This document shows, one piece after another, positions 38,601-50,000 of a stretch of 64,000 nt of DNA. This DNA comes from Embiotoca jacksoni (Eukaryota; Chordata; Actinopteri; Embiotocidae), in assembly GCA_022577435.1 (NCBI GenBank), contig JAKOON010000012.1:13634085-13698084 (forward strand). The letters are read 5' to 3'. Position 1 is the first letter of the stretch. Each line of letters opens with the position of its first letter. The notes under the pieces were generated by a model. That model worked only from the letters and a program-made list of their open reading frames with translations. It had not been told where the DNA came from and ran no database searches. The translations under genes and the position numbers were made by a program.

Positions 38601-40209
38601 GCAGTTTCTTGGATTCAGACTGAAATGACAGTTTGTGATTTGCGTCTATGGATTTTCCACATTTTAATTTCATTGGACAAACTGGTTCAAACAAGCGAGT
38701 GTGCAGAATCCAGACAATGTAACTGAATGTTTTTTTTTTAATGCTTACATCATGGAGTAGGAGAACCAGTTGTTGGCCCATGTCCATTTCCGGAGTGCTT
38801 CCCTGTTATTTGATAAGGAAAAGGGAGAGAGATGGAGAATGAGAGGAGAGTGTTTAATAAAGGCGACATTTATTTGATTGAAGCAGTAGAATGATTTTAA
38901 TAAATATTAACAGAGGACAGTGCCTTGTGCACATCGGAGCTGAATACAATTTATAAAAAGAAATGGCTGCAACAGCCGTCGATCACATATTATAGAAAAC
39001 AGAAAACCACTGCAAACAACAGAAAATCCTGTGTTCCATCTTGTCTCACCTCACAGCTGGTTTAAACAGTGGTTTTTTTCACCATGCTCAGATATGTAGG
39101 CTATGTGTACAGCTATAATACTACACTGTGATGATGGGTGCTACACGCTGACAGGCTACACTCTTAAGGTGGCTCGATGGATGGGTGCCTGACATGGTGC
39201 CATCTCTTTTTGGAGAGAATTCCCTGGCGTAATGTTGCCTCACCAGTAAAGAAAAGCACAGATGATGCCGACTGTCAACAGCAGCTGAATCAACAAGGTC
39301 AAGTAGACTTTCCTTATGAAACCTGTGAGAAAAAAAAAAAGACCCAGAGTGTGAGGCAAGACAGATAGAAAAGGAGATAGACAGGAGAAAGAAAGACAAC
39401 AGCAGTGATCTGTCAGAGCGAAGCTGACATGCAGGTAGGGCTGTTTATGCTGCAAAATAGTTTTGTTTTCACCCCAACCTGCATTTCATTTTCTCATTTT
39501 AAATGATTTTGCAGCGTGTGGGAGTGTGAAGAGCTGAGGCAGGGCACAGTGGAGATCAAGGAACAATTTTCAATTCCAAATCCCAGTCTCCCAGTCTCCC
39601 AGTCTCTCAGTCTCTCAGTCTCTCAGTCTCTCGGATTATTTGTCCCCTCATTCGGCCTCTCACCTCTTCGTATGGCAGCGTCACTAAAGCCGCTCTCCTC
39701 TGAGCCGAATGGTAAGTCGTAAGGCGGAGCTTGACTGTTCTCCTGGTGTCCTCCAACTGCTGCTGGGCCCTCAGGATGGACCACATTGTCGTAGGTGCTG
39801 GGAGGGGAAACCACTGCGATGTCACCCTTCCCTACCTACATCATCCAAAGCAGGCGCAGCAACATAGGAAGTTCAAACTACCCTTTATTTTCAAATAAAA
39901 CACAACAGAGGTCTTAATGTTCTTTCTAAACCCAGTTAATGAAAGGAACTCAATCATCCATGTGTAATTACACGTGTGAATACAGTGCATTTCATTGTTG
40001 CACTGTGATGATTCCACATGTGATTTTGGCCCATAAAAATCCTAAATGAAAAGTAAAAAATGTTTTTTTTTTAGCTCTCTGCCTCATTCAGTATTGCTGC
40101 TGACCTGATAGCTCATCCCTGTATAAGAATTCTGTCCGTAGTCCTGAGGGCTGTACGGAGGGGGACGAGGTCCATTTCCACCATTACTGCTGCCATTAGT
40201 CTCCTCCAT
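32679..40209 (-). CDS. TMBIM/Lifeguard-family (BAX inhibitor-1-like) protein, LFG1/GRINA-like, 10 coding exons
   Basis: Seven-helix membrane protein of the BAX-inhibitor-1 superfamily; members act in ER, Golgi or lysosomal calcium handling and resistance to apoptosis (family knowledge). Minus-strand exons in order of translation: 40209-40105, 39826-39664, 39322-39244, 38802-38749, 38464-38374, 38249-38212, 37529-37442, 34952-34863, 33445-33398 and 32831-32679. Phases agree, giving 909 nt and 302 aa. The N-terminus is Pro/Gly/Tyr-rich and cytosolic-type (PRPPPYSPQDYG). The family signature FIRKVY starts at residue 91, followed by hydrophobic helices with WDFTAMSG in the middle. The C-terminus has FDTQLILGGKH, SPEEYVFAALNLYLDI and ends IGLCR. 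Asp257 and Asp286 match the paired aspartates of the BI-1 fold. The second exon's acceptor is uncertain: 39,826 or 39,835, both in frame. The C-terminal block resembles GRINA most, but the N-terminus is shorter, so the paralogue is left open. Confidence 0.9.
36300..36600. repeat. Probable interspersed repeat in an intron of the TMBIM gene
   Basis: The text around GCCATCTTGGG, GCCAGAAGTGACCATATTTT and ACGCCCACCCACC resembles a widespread teleost interspersed repeat. No transposase is visible; class and boundaries are undetermined. Confidence 0.35.
39582..39633. repeat. Minisatellite with 8-9 base unit (CAGTCTCY)
   Basis: Six or more near-identical CAGTCTC(C/T) units, 31 bases from the donor side of exon 39826-39664 of the TMBIM gene. 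Confidence 0.9.
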
Positions 40210-40253
40210 TCCTCCAAAAGTTACCAAATCTTTTCATCAACCGAGGAACAAAA
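40210..40253 (-). other. 5'UTR part of the first coding exon of the TMBIM gene
   Basis: On the minus strand a good acceptor (TTTCTTCTCTTGGCAG) ends at 40,254, and 44 bases of leader precede the ATG at 40,209-40,207. This implies at least one upstream non-coding exon. Confidence 0.6.
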
Positions 40254-41039
40254 CTGCCAAGAGAAGAAACACCAAGATGTACGAGTGAGTTCAGTTCACG
40301 GCTGAGATGCAGAAGCATCCTTCTGGACAATGTCAGCGCTTTCATCAGTGATGTTAAAGTGACAAATGGAGGGATGTCAGCGTGGAACAAACACATGGGT
40401 AATTACAAATTGATGCATCACACAAACACAGAGCCATCCATGACTAACATCCTTAATTACGACCTCAAACCTCAAATTAATGGAGCTCTATGTACATTTA
40501 ATGGCCAAATAGGTTGTGGTTAATTGATGTCAGAGGAAATCCGGCTGTCATGAAGGATTGGCATACACTAAAACTCTGGGATTCTACTTTATATGAAGTG
40601 ACAACATGAAAGTAAAACGTTCCCTTTTAGGTCCCTGGGTTTGCATTAATCATTCAAGAAATGAACTCATAATTAGGCACACAATTATCAATGCTGCATG
40701 ATTGAAAACTTCAGTACAGAAATGACATAAGATAAGAATCTGTTACATACAACAGCACCGCACATGAATCCATTCATGGCTTAATGAATAACAATATTCC
40801 CTTCCTGTATTATCAGTATTTAGTAATGACTTTTGCACTCACAAACTAAATAAATCATCTACCAGATAAAATAACATTTTGACTTTTATTTCCTACTTAA
40901 TGTTTCCTCAATTCAACTTCTAGAACTAAAACCAGACTAAAACCAGATGGACAAAACAAAGGGAAAATGATATATGATGTACTGTATAAACTGTGCATTT
41001 TATATTTTATATTTATATTTTCACTGCTATTTTATTGCT

Positions 41040-41192
41040 TTTCTATTATTCTATTCTATTCTATTCTATTCTATTATTTTTTTCTATTATTTCTATTATT
41101 ATCTTATTGCTTCTGTATGCTGCTGTAGCGAAAAAATTTTCCCCTCGGGGATTAATAAAGTAAATACCTACCTACCTACCTACCTACCTAAA
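41040..41192. repeat. Retroposon 3' tail with (CTATT)n and (TACC)n runs
   Basis: (TTCTA)n near 41,045-41,080 precedes a tail TTTTCCCCTCGGGGATTAAT, then AAAGTAAA and about six ACCT units. In fish this hairpin-plus-tetranucleotide ending is characteristic of LINE/SINE 3' tails (family knowledge). The 5' part of the element is not recognisable. Confidence 0.6.
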
Positions 41193-41319
41193 GGTTTAAA
41201 CATCATTTCAGACATATGATGAAAGAACTACTTTTTAAAGCATCACTCTTGGTTTACAAGTTTTCAAAAAGCGATCAGTTGTTCACACAAATCAATGAAC
41301 TCGTGATAATGTGTCTTAC

Positions 41320-41440
41320 CTCTGCTGTGACAGATGGGAATCTGCTCCGCTCCTCTTCCTGTAGTGTTGGTTCCCCTTCAGGGCAAAGTCTACCTGCTAT
41401 CAGTCGGTTCCCACAGAGACAGGACTTTAGCTCCAGGGGG
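41320..41440 (-). other. Candidate upstream non-coding exon of the TMBIM gene
   Basis: A minus-strand donor CAGAG|GTAAGA at 41,319/41,320 is the best partner for the acceptor at 40,254. The right boundary and the transcription start are unknown, and there is no CpG island. Offered as a guess. Confidence 0.3.
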
Positions 41441-42835
41441 GAAGGATGTATCCCTCATTAGGCTCAATGGGATATTCAGATGAAGTTCTGAAAACCTCAT
41501 GAGACCGATGAAGCCGGCACTTTGTCAGAGCAAAGCGAGTCCACACCTTGTTCTTTACCCCCCAACACTGATCCACACAGGCCTGTGGGATAAGTTAATA
41601 CTGGTTAGTTTCACACACTTAAATAAAGTTTTACATTTCAATCTCCTGTAATGATGTATCATTAGCCTGCTGTGTGGGATAAGCCTCTGACATTTCATAC
41701 AAAAAGGCAAAATGAAGCACACAATGGGCACCCTGTCAAATCCCATGAGTCACGTGGCCTTCCTGGTTCACCTTGGTTACACATTGACAGCACCCTGCAC
41801 ATAGAAAGCCTCCAGTGACAAGCAGGCGAATGAATGATGCACGCCATCAATCCAGCCTATACAAAGGGATTATGGATATTGAGTCACGCTGAGGAAGAGG
41901 AGCTAAAGACATACTGTATGCTGAAAAAACATGAAGTAATGTAGGTCAATACAGTCTTAGTGTTTCTCCGTGGAGAATTGCCGCTGAAAGGGTAATATTG
42001 AAGACTTCATCCATGAATCCGAAACCAGTCCAGTGTGAATCCATTTTCTGTGAAAAAAACCCTCCAAAAAACTAGCTTCAGTACATTCTAATATTCACTT
42101 GCTTTAGCCATGATTACATGTGATTACACAAGACGTTAAGTGTTTTAATCTGGCATTTACATGCTCCGTATGTTACATATGTAACGACTCAATGCTATAG
42201 ATAACGTCTAAATGGCAAAAAGGATCCAACAGACCTGCTGCATCACTTCATGTACAAACACTCAGCGGCTCTGCTTGCCTGCATCTTCATGCTTAAAGAC
42301 AATGAGAAATAAGAGAAGACACATAAGAATGTGTGTAACTAAAATAAAAATAAATAAAATAAAGTCAGAGCGCATGACACAAAAAAGGAGGATTTCTTCG
42401 ATGTGAGGTTTCAAGCCTGATGTTTCACAGCAACATACAGAAACTATATATACACCAGGCAAACACTGGGGGGCACTAGTCTCCTGTGCTTCTTCTGCTA
42501 ATTGCAGTGATTTGGTTGTGACTCCCCCCCCCCCCCCCCCTTCTCAGTCTGCCACCTCCACACAGCACCAGCAGCATCAAATCCTCCAGAGAGCTTTTAA
42601 ACTGGCTGCCACTTCATTTTAACTGCTGGTTCAAAACTCTCGTTTTTTTTTTTATAACCTACATGTGATCTTTTTCTGTCTCTATCAAAGTGTGACTAAA
42701 ACAAAACAGGACATTGTTTTTTCTTCCTGTTTAGACACCAATAAATAAAGAATAACATGAATACAAGAAGAAAATAAATACTTATGAGTATCATAGTTTG
42801 AAGGTGCAGAAAGCTTTTCTGCAACTAACACAGAT
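41441..42835. other. Intergenic sequence without recognised genes
   Basis: No homologous ORF seen. Notable only for a C-run at 42,523-42,540 and AT-rich stretches. Confidence 0.5.
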
Positions 42836-43041
42836 TCTCACTCTGCTCTGCGCTGATTGGTGTGTCAGTCAACACAGGCTAGGTTTACACTGCCTGCTCA
42901 AATCTGATGAGCTTGCTCTCACCTATTCATGAGATCTCGGTCGGATTTGAATGGGTGGCACAACAAACAAAGTCACATTTGAGCAGGCAGTTGAAATCCA
43001 GCCTGTGTTGACACACCAATCAGTGTGGAGCCCAGTGTGAG
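42836..43041. repeat. Foldback (MITE-like) element with long inverted repeats
   Basis: The left arm at 42,853-42,907 and the right arm at 42,973-43,023 are inverted copies: CTGATTGGTGTGTCA, ACACAGGCT and CTGCCTGCTCAAAT all occur in both. They differ mainly by a 4-base insertion (GTCA) in the left arm. Weaker pairing extends outward to about 42,836 and 43,041. The loop is about 65 bases and there is no coding capacity. A non-autonomous hAT-type element is my best guess. Target-site duplications are not clear. Confidence 0.8.
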
Positions 43042-44920
43042 GCCGCATTTAACAGATCTGATTGCCTCGCCGCTGTCCAAACAGGAGCAACACATGAGGC
43101 TGAAGCCACACGGAGCAAAATGTGTGCAGAGCAGAGAGCTGTGTCGAGAGCGTGGTACACAGGATGGACGGCGGGATGGAGCGGAAGAAGAAAGGAAGGA
43201 GGGACGTAGAGAAGAAGCAGGGTATCCGTCATCCATCCATCTATCTACTTTATCCACCTATGTATCTATCAGACAGACAGACAAACAGATACTGAAGAGT
43301 GAAGACTGAAGAAAATGAAAAAGAAAGGAAGAAAAGGCAGAAAGGCAGACAGACGTACATAGTTTAAGTATGTTCTCCGTCTCGATGCGGACAGATTGTG
43401 ACAGTTGTGTTTCGTCAGACTGCTACGATGCTCTTTGGGGCTTTGGGGAGTGTTCTGGTGTCACTGGAGGAAGGAAGAGATGTAGCCATCATGTGAGTCT
43501 CTCTTTGCACTGCATGCTTTCATGAATTACTGCTTCCCCAGTCAGTCTGGCCACAGAAGGATTTATTTGGAGAATTGAAATGGTGCTTTGTGTGACCTCG
43601 GAGAGCCACAGCACAGGTCTGTGGGTCTGTGCCTCTAGACGCCTCTTCATTTCTAATTTACAACCCTCTTGAAGCTGCTAATGTAGAATTTCAGCAGGAT
43701 GTATAGCTGGTGGGAGAGTTCTGCAGTCACACGCAGTGGAACTGCATGTGTTACTGTAAATAATGAGACTCTATGCACTGTGTTACATTTAATGACCTCA
43801 GCTAGTCCAGCTCTGTCGAGTAAGGAATATTATTTCAGTAAAATGAACAACCCTGACAATTTTGACTTGCTGTGCGGGCCAAATCAGCATTGCATTTGGT
43901 TTTTAGAATGACTTGCATTATCTTGTTAAGCAAATGAGTGTGATACAAAAGGCACAGCTGCCGTCAAACTAACTCAATGGACATAATTAAGTGAATAAAT
44001 GACTGTTATCCAAAGTAGATTTGATATATTACACTACTGTAGCAGAGAGCACAAAACTGCAGATGAATTTATCCATATTAGAGTCAGAGTTTACATAGCT
44101 ATGTCAACAATGAGAACTTCATTACTGAATTATAAATAATCTCTGAGAAAGTTCTGCCTAACACGAGAAGCATAATTGATTGAGTATCATCAGCTGTGCT
44201 GCAGACATACCTAAACTACATTCACTGAAATGATACACGATAATAAAGTTATTTTCATCTGCGGGTCTGTCACAATTTGTCTTCAAAATAACTTAAAAGG
44301 AAATTAGTCTGACATTATTTGGCGTCCGCAAAATAAATAAACTCACAGACCCAATTTTAAGTAATCACTTTACAGTGGCACACTTGATGTAGCACATGCC
44401 ACGAAATACACAAGTTTCAACTGTTGAGATTTAAATTATTTGAAAATGTCATAATGAGTTTCCTTTAAAAACAACAACAGCAATACATGAGGTTACTTGC
44501 ATAACCCCAGTTCTTTGAGTATATCGAGGTAGCTGTCAGTCAAGCATATCTTTACTGGCTCAATGTTAATTAGCTAAACTGTTTTCAAACCAGAGCTAAC
44601 ACTTCCATTGCAGGGTGCTAGGGAATTACAGCTATGCTGGCTAGTTAGGCTAAACCTATAAAGGTAACACCACCTGTAGCCTATGGTCATCTCAATAACT
44701 CTACGCTGTTGAAACTAGTGAGTCTAACAATTAGCTCTGCCGGTCATTTGACTCTTCTTCAGCACACCAGCTAATGCACACAGCAGCAAAGCCACCATTG
44801 AGAAAATATTACAACTTTTCTGTTTATGCAACCACAGGAACAACATTTACAGTAGTAACAGATACCAACACTAATGCTAAGAAAGACAACTTTAGTTTGA
44901 AGTGGAAATCTACATTGTAC
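43042..44920. other. Intergenic sequence without recognised genes
   Basis: Continuation of repeat-like text to about 43,160, then unassigned AT-rich DNA. Imperfect ATCT/ATCC and AGAC units occur at 43,225-43,290. No ORF with recognisable domains. Confidence 0.5.
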
Positions 44921-44929
44921 GGTCCGATT

Positions 44930-45760
44930 GTATAATTACTCTCCGTAGCCCCCAAAAGGTCATGGTGGTAATTTTTTTTCTGGAAAGTTTTTGTGTTACC
45001 TTCCAAAAAGTTTCGCATTACCTCCCAGTAACTTTTGCATTTCTTTTGACCCACAGAAAAAGACTGAACTGAGCCTCATGTATTATGCAGCAGACTACCG
45101 CTGGTTGTGACCACAGCAAGAGTCAGTGCACCCTCAGAGAAGGAGGAGCTACTTCACTACCTCTCTCACTGACCAACTTCTCAAACTTCTGGGGTTTGTT
45201 GCTCAAATTTCTGTCATAGAAGCACCACGGGTCTGAATAATAGCAGCAGGATTACCATAACTCCGGAGACTGAACTGAGCAGAAATTTGAACAATAGCCA
45301 TGTCCCGCCACAGCTTCACCTGTTATAGCCAGGAAGCAGAGCTGCAGCTGTGCTTACAAACACCAGCCGTATACCGTCGGATATCGGCCTTTTGAAATGA
45401 AAAATATGCACCAAATGCATCTCGTAATGTGTCACATCATCTCTTCCTTTAGTTGTGAGACTGTTTTCCTTCGAAGCCCCCAAAAGGACACGGCGATAAT
45501 TTTTCAGAGGACTGCAAAAGCATTTCTTCACAATAAGTTATGTGTTACCTCACAACAATGTTTTATTTGCCTCTGACCCACAAACAAAGGCTGCGATGTA
45601 TGATGATGGAGTATCATGTATTATGTAGTAGACCACCACTGCTCGTGACAACAGTGAGAGCCAGTGCACCGTCAGCCTCGCCTGCCTAGGCACAAGCCTG
45701 TACCATTGCATTTAGAGAAAGAACTAGAAGAGCTGTTTCACCAGCTCTCTCCCTGACCTC
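44930..45760. repeat. Diverged direct repeat, two copies about 530 bases apart
   Basis: Copy 1 (44,930-45,180) and copy 2 (45,460-45,760) share ordered blocks: AGCCCCCAAAAGG then TAATTTTT, a TTACCT block, TGACCCACA, CATGTATTATG, and AGTCAGTGCACC versus AGCCAGTGCACC. The 5' side of copy 2 (from 45,310: CAGCTTCACCTGTTATAGCC) recurs again at 46,497 (CAGATTCACCTATCACAGCC), after the LTR insertion. No coding capacity. Confidence 0.75.
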
Positions 45761-45994
45761 TGCCAAGACAGACTGTAGCTCTGATTAGGACTACAGACTT
45801 GGGATGACATAGCTGTCGCTGTGATTGTGGCTGTAGCCATAGCTTTTCTTTGTTTGTTACGATTATGGCTGTGACATATTCATTTCAAATGGGTTCAGCA
45901 CTGACTACCTGCAGCAGTTGCATGAGATGTTTTTGTTAGCTGAGCGTTGTATTGAGGCTTCTGAATTCCAGAACTCGTGCAATGTGTTAATAAC

Positions 45995-46386
45995 TGTTGG
46001 AAAAATTACTCAAGAGGCTTGGGTCAAAATCAAACATATCGGACATTTATTCTTGCAAGAAGGAGCAAATACATGTACACTCAAAGAGAGGTGTCCAGCA
46101 ATGCTCCCAGATCTCCTCTGTAGGGCAGCTTTTATACAGTAACAAACAGTTGACAGTCACCCCCATTCCCTTTGTATCTGCTTTCGTATGGTAATACTGA
46201 GTTGGTTGTAGGTCACAAGATAAGGACACAGGGGAGTTGTCAATTAGATGCGGAACGAAAAAACAAAAATGAATCACTTGCAAATAAGACAGACAACAAA
46301 AGAGACTTTTCGGAGCCTGCTTGACAAGAGACTTTCCGGAGCCACAATGCAAACAAGAGGAAGAGACAAATCTTTTTTTCCCATCA
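45995..46386 (-). mobile_element. Solo LTR of a retrovirus-like or LTR retrotransposon
   Basis: A 392-bp unit bounded by TG...CA (minus strand TGATGG...CCAACA, imperfect inverted ends). It is flanked on both sides by the same 5-bp target duplication ATAAC (45,990-45,994 and 46,387-46,391). Reading on the minus strand, a TATA-like TATAAAAG lies at 46,136-46,129 and an AATAAA polyadenylation signal at 46,051-46,046, the order expected for U3-R-U5. No internal region, primer-binding site, gag or pol is present, so this is what LTR-LTR recombination leaves behind. Family is unassigned. Confidence 0.88.
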
Positions 46387-46609
46387 ATAACATAGAGAAG
46401 CACCGCAGGTTGAATTAGCAACATCAGGACATACCCAAAGCAGCATTGTTTTAACCCTAGCAGCAACAGAAGGTGAAACAATAACCATATATACAGCCAC
46501 AGATTCACCTATCACAGCCAGGCTGAGCAGCTGTGCTCATAACCAGCTGCTGGATCCTGTTAGAGTTCGTCTTTTATAATGAGTGATGAGCACTAAATGC
46601 AAAACTTTT

Positions 46610-47075
46610 TGGAGGTAACGCAAAACTGTTTGTGAGGTGACGCAAAACTGTATAAGGTAACGCAAAACTTTTCCTGAGGTAGCGTGAAACTGAGGTGATG
46701 CAAAACTGAGATAAAGCAAAACCTTTGATGAGGTAACGCAAAACTGAGGTGACAGAAAACCTTTTCAGAGGTAAAGCTAAAATGTTAATTATGTGTCGCT
46801 AAACCTTTAGAGGTAATGCAAAACTTATTGAGTTAACGCAAAACTGTTTAAGGTAAAGCAAAACTTGATGTGAGATGAAGCAAAACATTTCTTGAGGTAA
46901 CGCAAAACTTTTTGCGAGGTAACATAAAAGTAATGCAGTGAAAGAATTTGGGGCCACATTTCCCTTAACTGGCATTGTATTATAAGTGGACTAGACCAAC
47001 ACGTCAACTGCTTATATGGATCAAAAGGAATGCAAAACTTATCGTGAGGTAATGCAATACTTATCACAATGTAGT
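46610..47075 (+). repeat. Degenerate minisatellite of GAGGTAACGCAAAACTTT units
   Basis: About 17-19 copies of a 14-18 base motif (consensus GAGGTAACGCAAAACT) are separated by 0-15 base variable spacers. Substitutions are scattered (GTGA, GTAA, AAGC variants). A 70-base unrelated stretch near 46,940-47,020 interrupts the array. The same motif appears in the opposite orientation at about 44,985-45,040 (three copies) and 45,525-45,570. Confidence 0.9.
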
Positions 47076-47099
47076 GACGGAACATAAAACTAATCTAGA

Positions 47100-50000
47100 A
47101 TGAAGAAAAATATCCACTATGACCTTTCATGTGCTCTGTATCAATCATCTATCTGGCTGTAAAATCAATTTAGGCAATAATGAGCATATTCAAAATATAA
47201 CTCATGTATGTTAACATATCTCCTACAGCATACTAATTCTGTGGGATTTTGGCAAGCGTGTATCTCTAACTCCTCTCTGACTCACTTTTACTTGTAAAAG
47301 ACTGCATCATATTAACTTTTGATTTTGCTCAGAGCTCTGTCACACTATTGTGTGACGTTTACTCACAAACTGGAATACATAAATATCCGCGCTGATAATT
47401 AAAGTCATTATTGATTTAATCAGCCACATATCGCACTCTCCTACTTGTTTCAACAGTTCTCCACCCAACTCAATTTCCAAGTTGTTTCAGGTTAATACAC
47501 ATACTGTTAACGCAAACCCAAATTGTGAGAGTTTTTAAGACATCACAGACGTAAATTAATTAAAATGAAATGTAATACTTCAATAGATGTAGAAATGCTT
47601 TGAGATGTTGTTGTCAGTGATGAAACAGTTTTGAGCTAGTAAACTTAGCTAATTGGATTTATGTCGGACATTGTGTTTTGGTATTAATATTGGCTATGTT
47701 ATCTTGATTCGTGTGGCCTCTGATATTATTACACTGTTTTGCGTGTTTCCGAGACTAAACAGAAAAATTCTGTATTTTTTCACTGCAAGAGCTCAGCCAG
47801 TTAATACGGGTCTATAGATGTCTGATCTGACCATCTGACTGCAGTCTGACTGCTTACTTTTCCATGTTAGGATACAGACTTTGAGTTGTTTGGCTTGATT
47901 AAGAGTGCAGTGGAGTGGCATGATGCTGCGGAAGGATCGTGGGGAAAGTTTCTTCAAAGCCTTGGCTGTGTCTGAAAGGTTTGGTACATCCTGCCAGGTC
48001 AAATACATGCTGGAGCTCTATGAAACCCCTTCGGGTGGATACCTCCTTCGGATGGATACCTCACGTATTCCTGCAGCAGACATACCTAACAATATACCTA
48101 ATGATGTTGAGATTTTATGTGTAATCTGTCATCCAATTACTGATGTTAATCTCAGTGTGAATGGCACCTATTGTTGTCATACATGCACAAATATGAAATC
48201 TGTCAATTTGATTACAAAAGGCAGATACAGCACTATTTATGTCTAAATAAGTGGAAACCTAACGAGGAATAAAGGTTTTCTTCTGCTAACGTTTATCGAA
48301 ACATAATTATGCTATAAAAAGGATAAACTATCTTCTGACTATAAGAACATACAAATCACTGGAACGATAAAGCTCTTTGATGCCTGTGATTACACTGTGA
48401 CAATCTCTCCTCCAATCTGGCACATGATCAAGGCAACAGGACTAAAGTAAGTGCAAACTAGTGTAAAGAAAATGAAGTCATTGTGAGAGACAGCGGGCAG
48501 TCCAAGGACAGATGGATGTCTGATCTGTGAAGAGGCCATACAGCCATTTGCTGTCAGATGCTCCCTGTCAAAAACTGGGCAGAGAAGATTTGAGTTTGTG
48601 TCTTTTCTTCCCTGACAGAATGTATTCAAACAGAGAAAATGGATTTCACATAAGCCGTGACAGGCACAGAACAATAACTGACAGTGGCATTTCACTTCTG
48701 TTATGGCTCTGACAAGAGGAACGACTGCTGCCACCATCCAGTGGTCAAATGTCAGCCTGTTCCTCTTTCACTTTAATGACACAGCCTGCTTGGTTAATGT
48801 TCTTACATACAGCAGCAGGCATTTCTTCATCTAGTGGACCAGAAAGCGCTGAACAGTGCCGCTGTATGAAAACTGAAACAAAAGAGCTTCTGGTATTTTC
48901 ACATGGAAGATTTTGGGCTCCTTTTCTTATTTTATGGCTGCTGTTTAACTTTTAATGATGACCATAGAGGTTTTTTTTTCTGATCCTAAACTTGCTTGTC
49001 ATGGATATGTGACATTGTAGAGAAACCCTGATGATTTTAAACAATGTTTTAAGGGGTTAAACTCTATTTCCCAAAGACTATTCAGAGCCTATTACTTTCG
49101 ATTTGACAGAGAAGCTTAAAAATGGAAAAAAAATTGTTGTTGGTGAACAATAGACAAACATTTCAAAATAGGAATTATCGAGCTTATCATTGGGGCATTG
49201 ACAAAGGAAGAGGTGGTCATCTCCATGGTAACCCAGGTAGATGTCATGACATCTTGACTGGACTTGTGCTGGATGGACTGACAAACTAATGGGGAGGCGG
49301 AGACAAAGGATTGACAGATCAACGGCTGGCAGCACTGCAATGCCTCTCACTCGTCGTCATTGTCCACTGATGCGTTGACTGCTCATTAGTCCCTGAGGAA
49401 AAGGTTTTTTTTTGTTACACAAAGAAGTTAAAAACTGCTGGAAAAAGAACGAGCCTCAGGTGTTTCCCATGCAGGAAAACGACTTCTGTATGTCCTATGT
49501 GGTGTTCTTTGGCTGCATTGGAGGACAACATGCTGACTAAGAAGACAGAAAATAAATACAGTGATGACAAAGGGCCACGTTGGTCTGCAGCAGAGGATGA
49601 AGATCAGTGCAGCTACAGTGCACCTTGAACTTTCTGTGTGCAAACTGCTTTGTGCCAGCAGAGGGAACAAAAGCAGGGCACCTGCAGAGTCTGAGTAAAA
49701 ACCGTGTTTGAGATTCCTGCTCTTGTTACTTATGTTTTTCTCCCCGTCTGCACATTATGCTAGCTCCAGGGTGATACACAGAATAAATCAACGTGTTCAC
49801 GCATCCATTATTTTTCTAATAGCCTCCATGGCACCTGCTGTTAGTAATGGTATGAGGGAAGACCCCAAATCCACAAATTCGAAATCAACACATCCTTGTT
49901 TGCGTAATTCTGTTCATACGTTGAGCAAAATGCTTCCTTTGTGCTCACATTGAATATTTCATGTACTGTTCAATATCATATTATTTTCAAATATATTACA

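Noticed and set aside
47905..48246. 113-codon plus-strand ORF as a possible small gene
   Set aside because: No family resemblance, no clear splice context or promoter, and codon use looks random; kept as intergenic.
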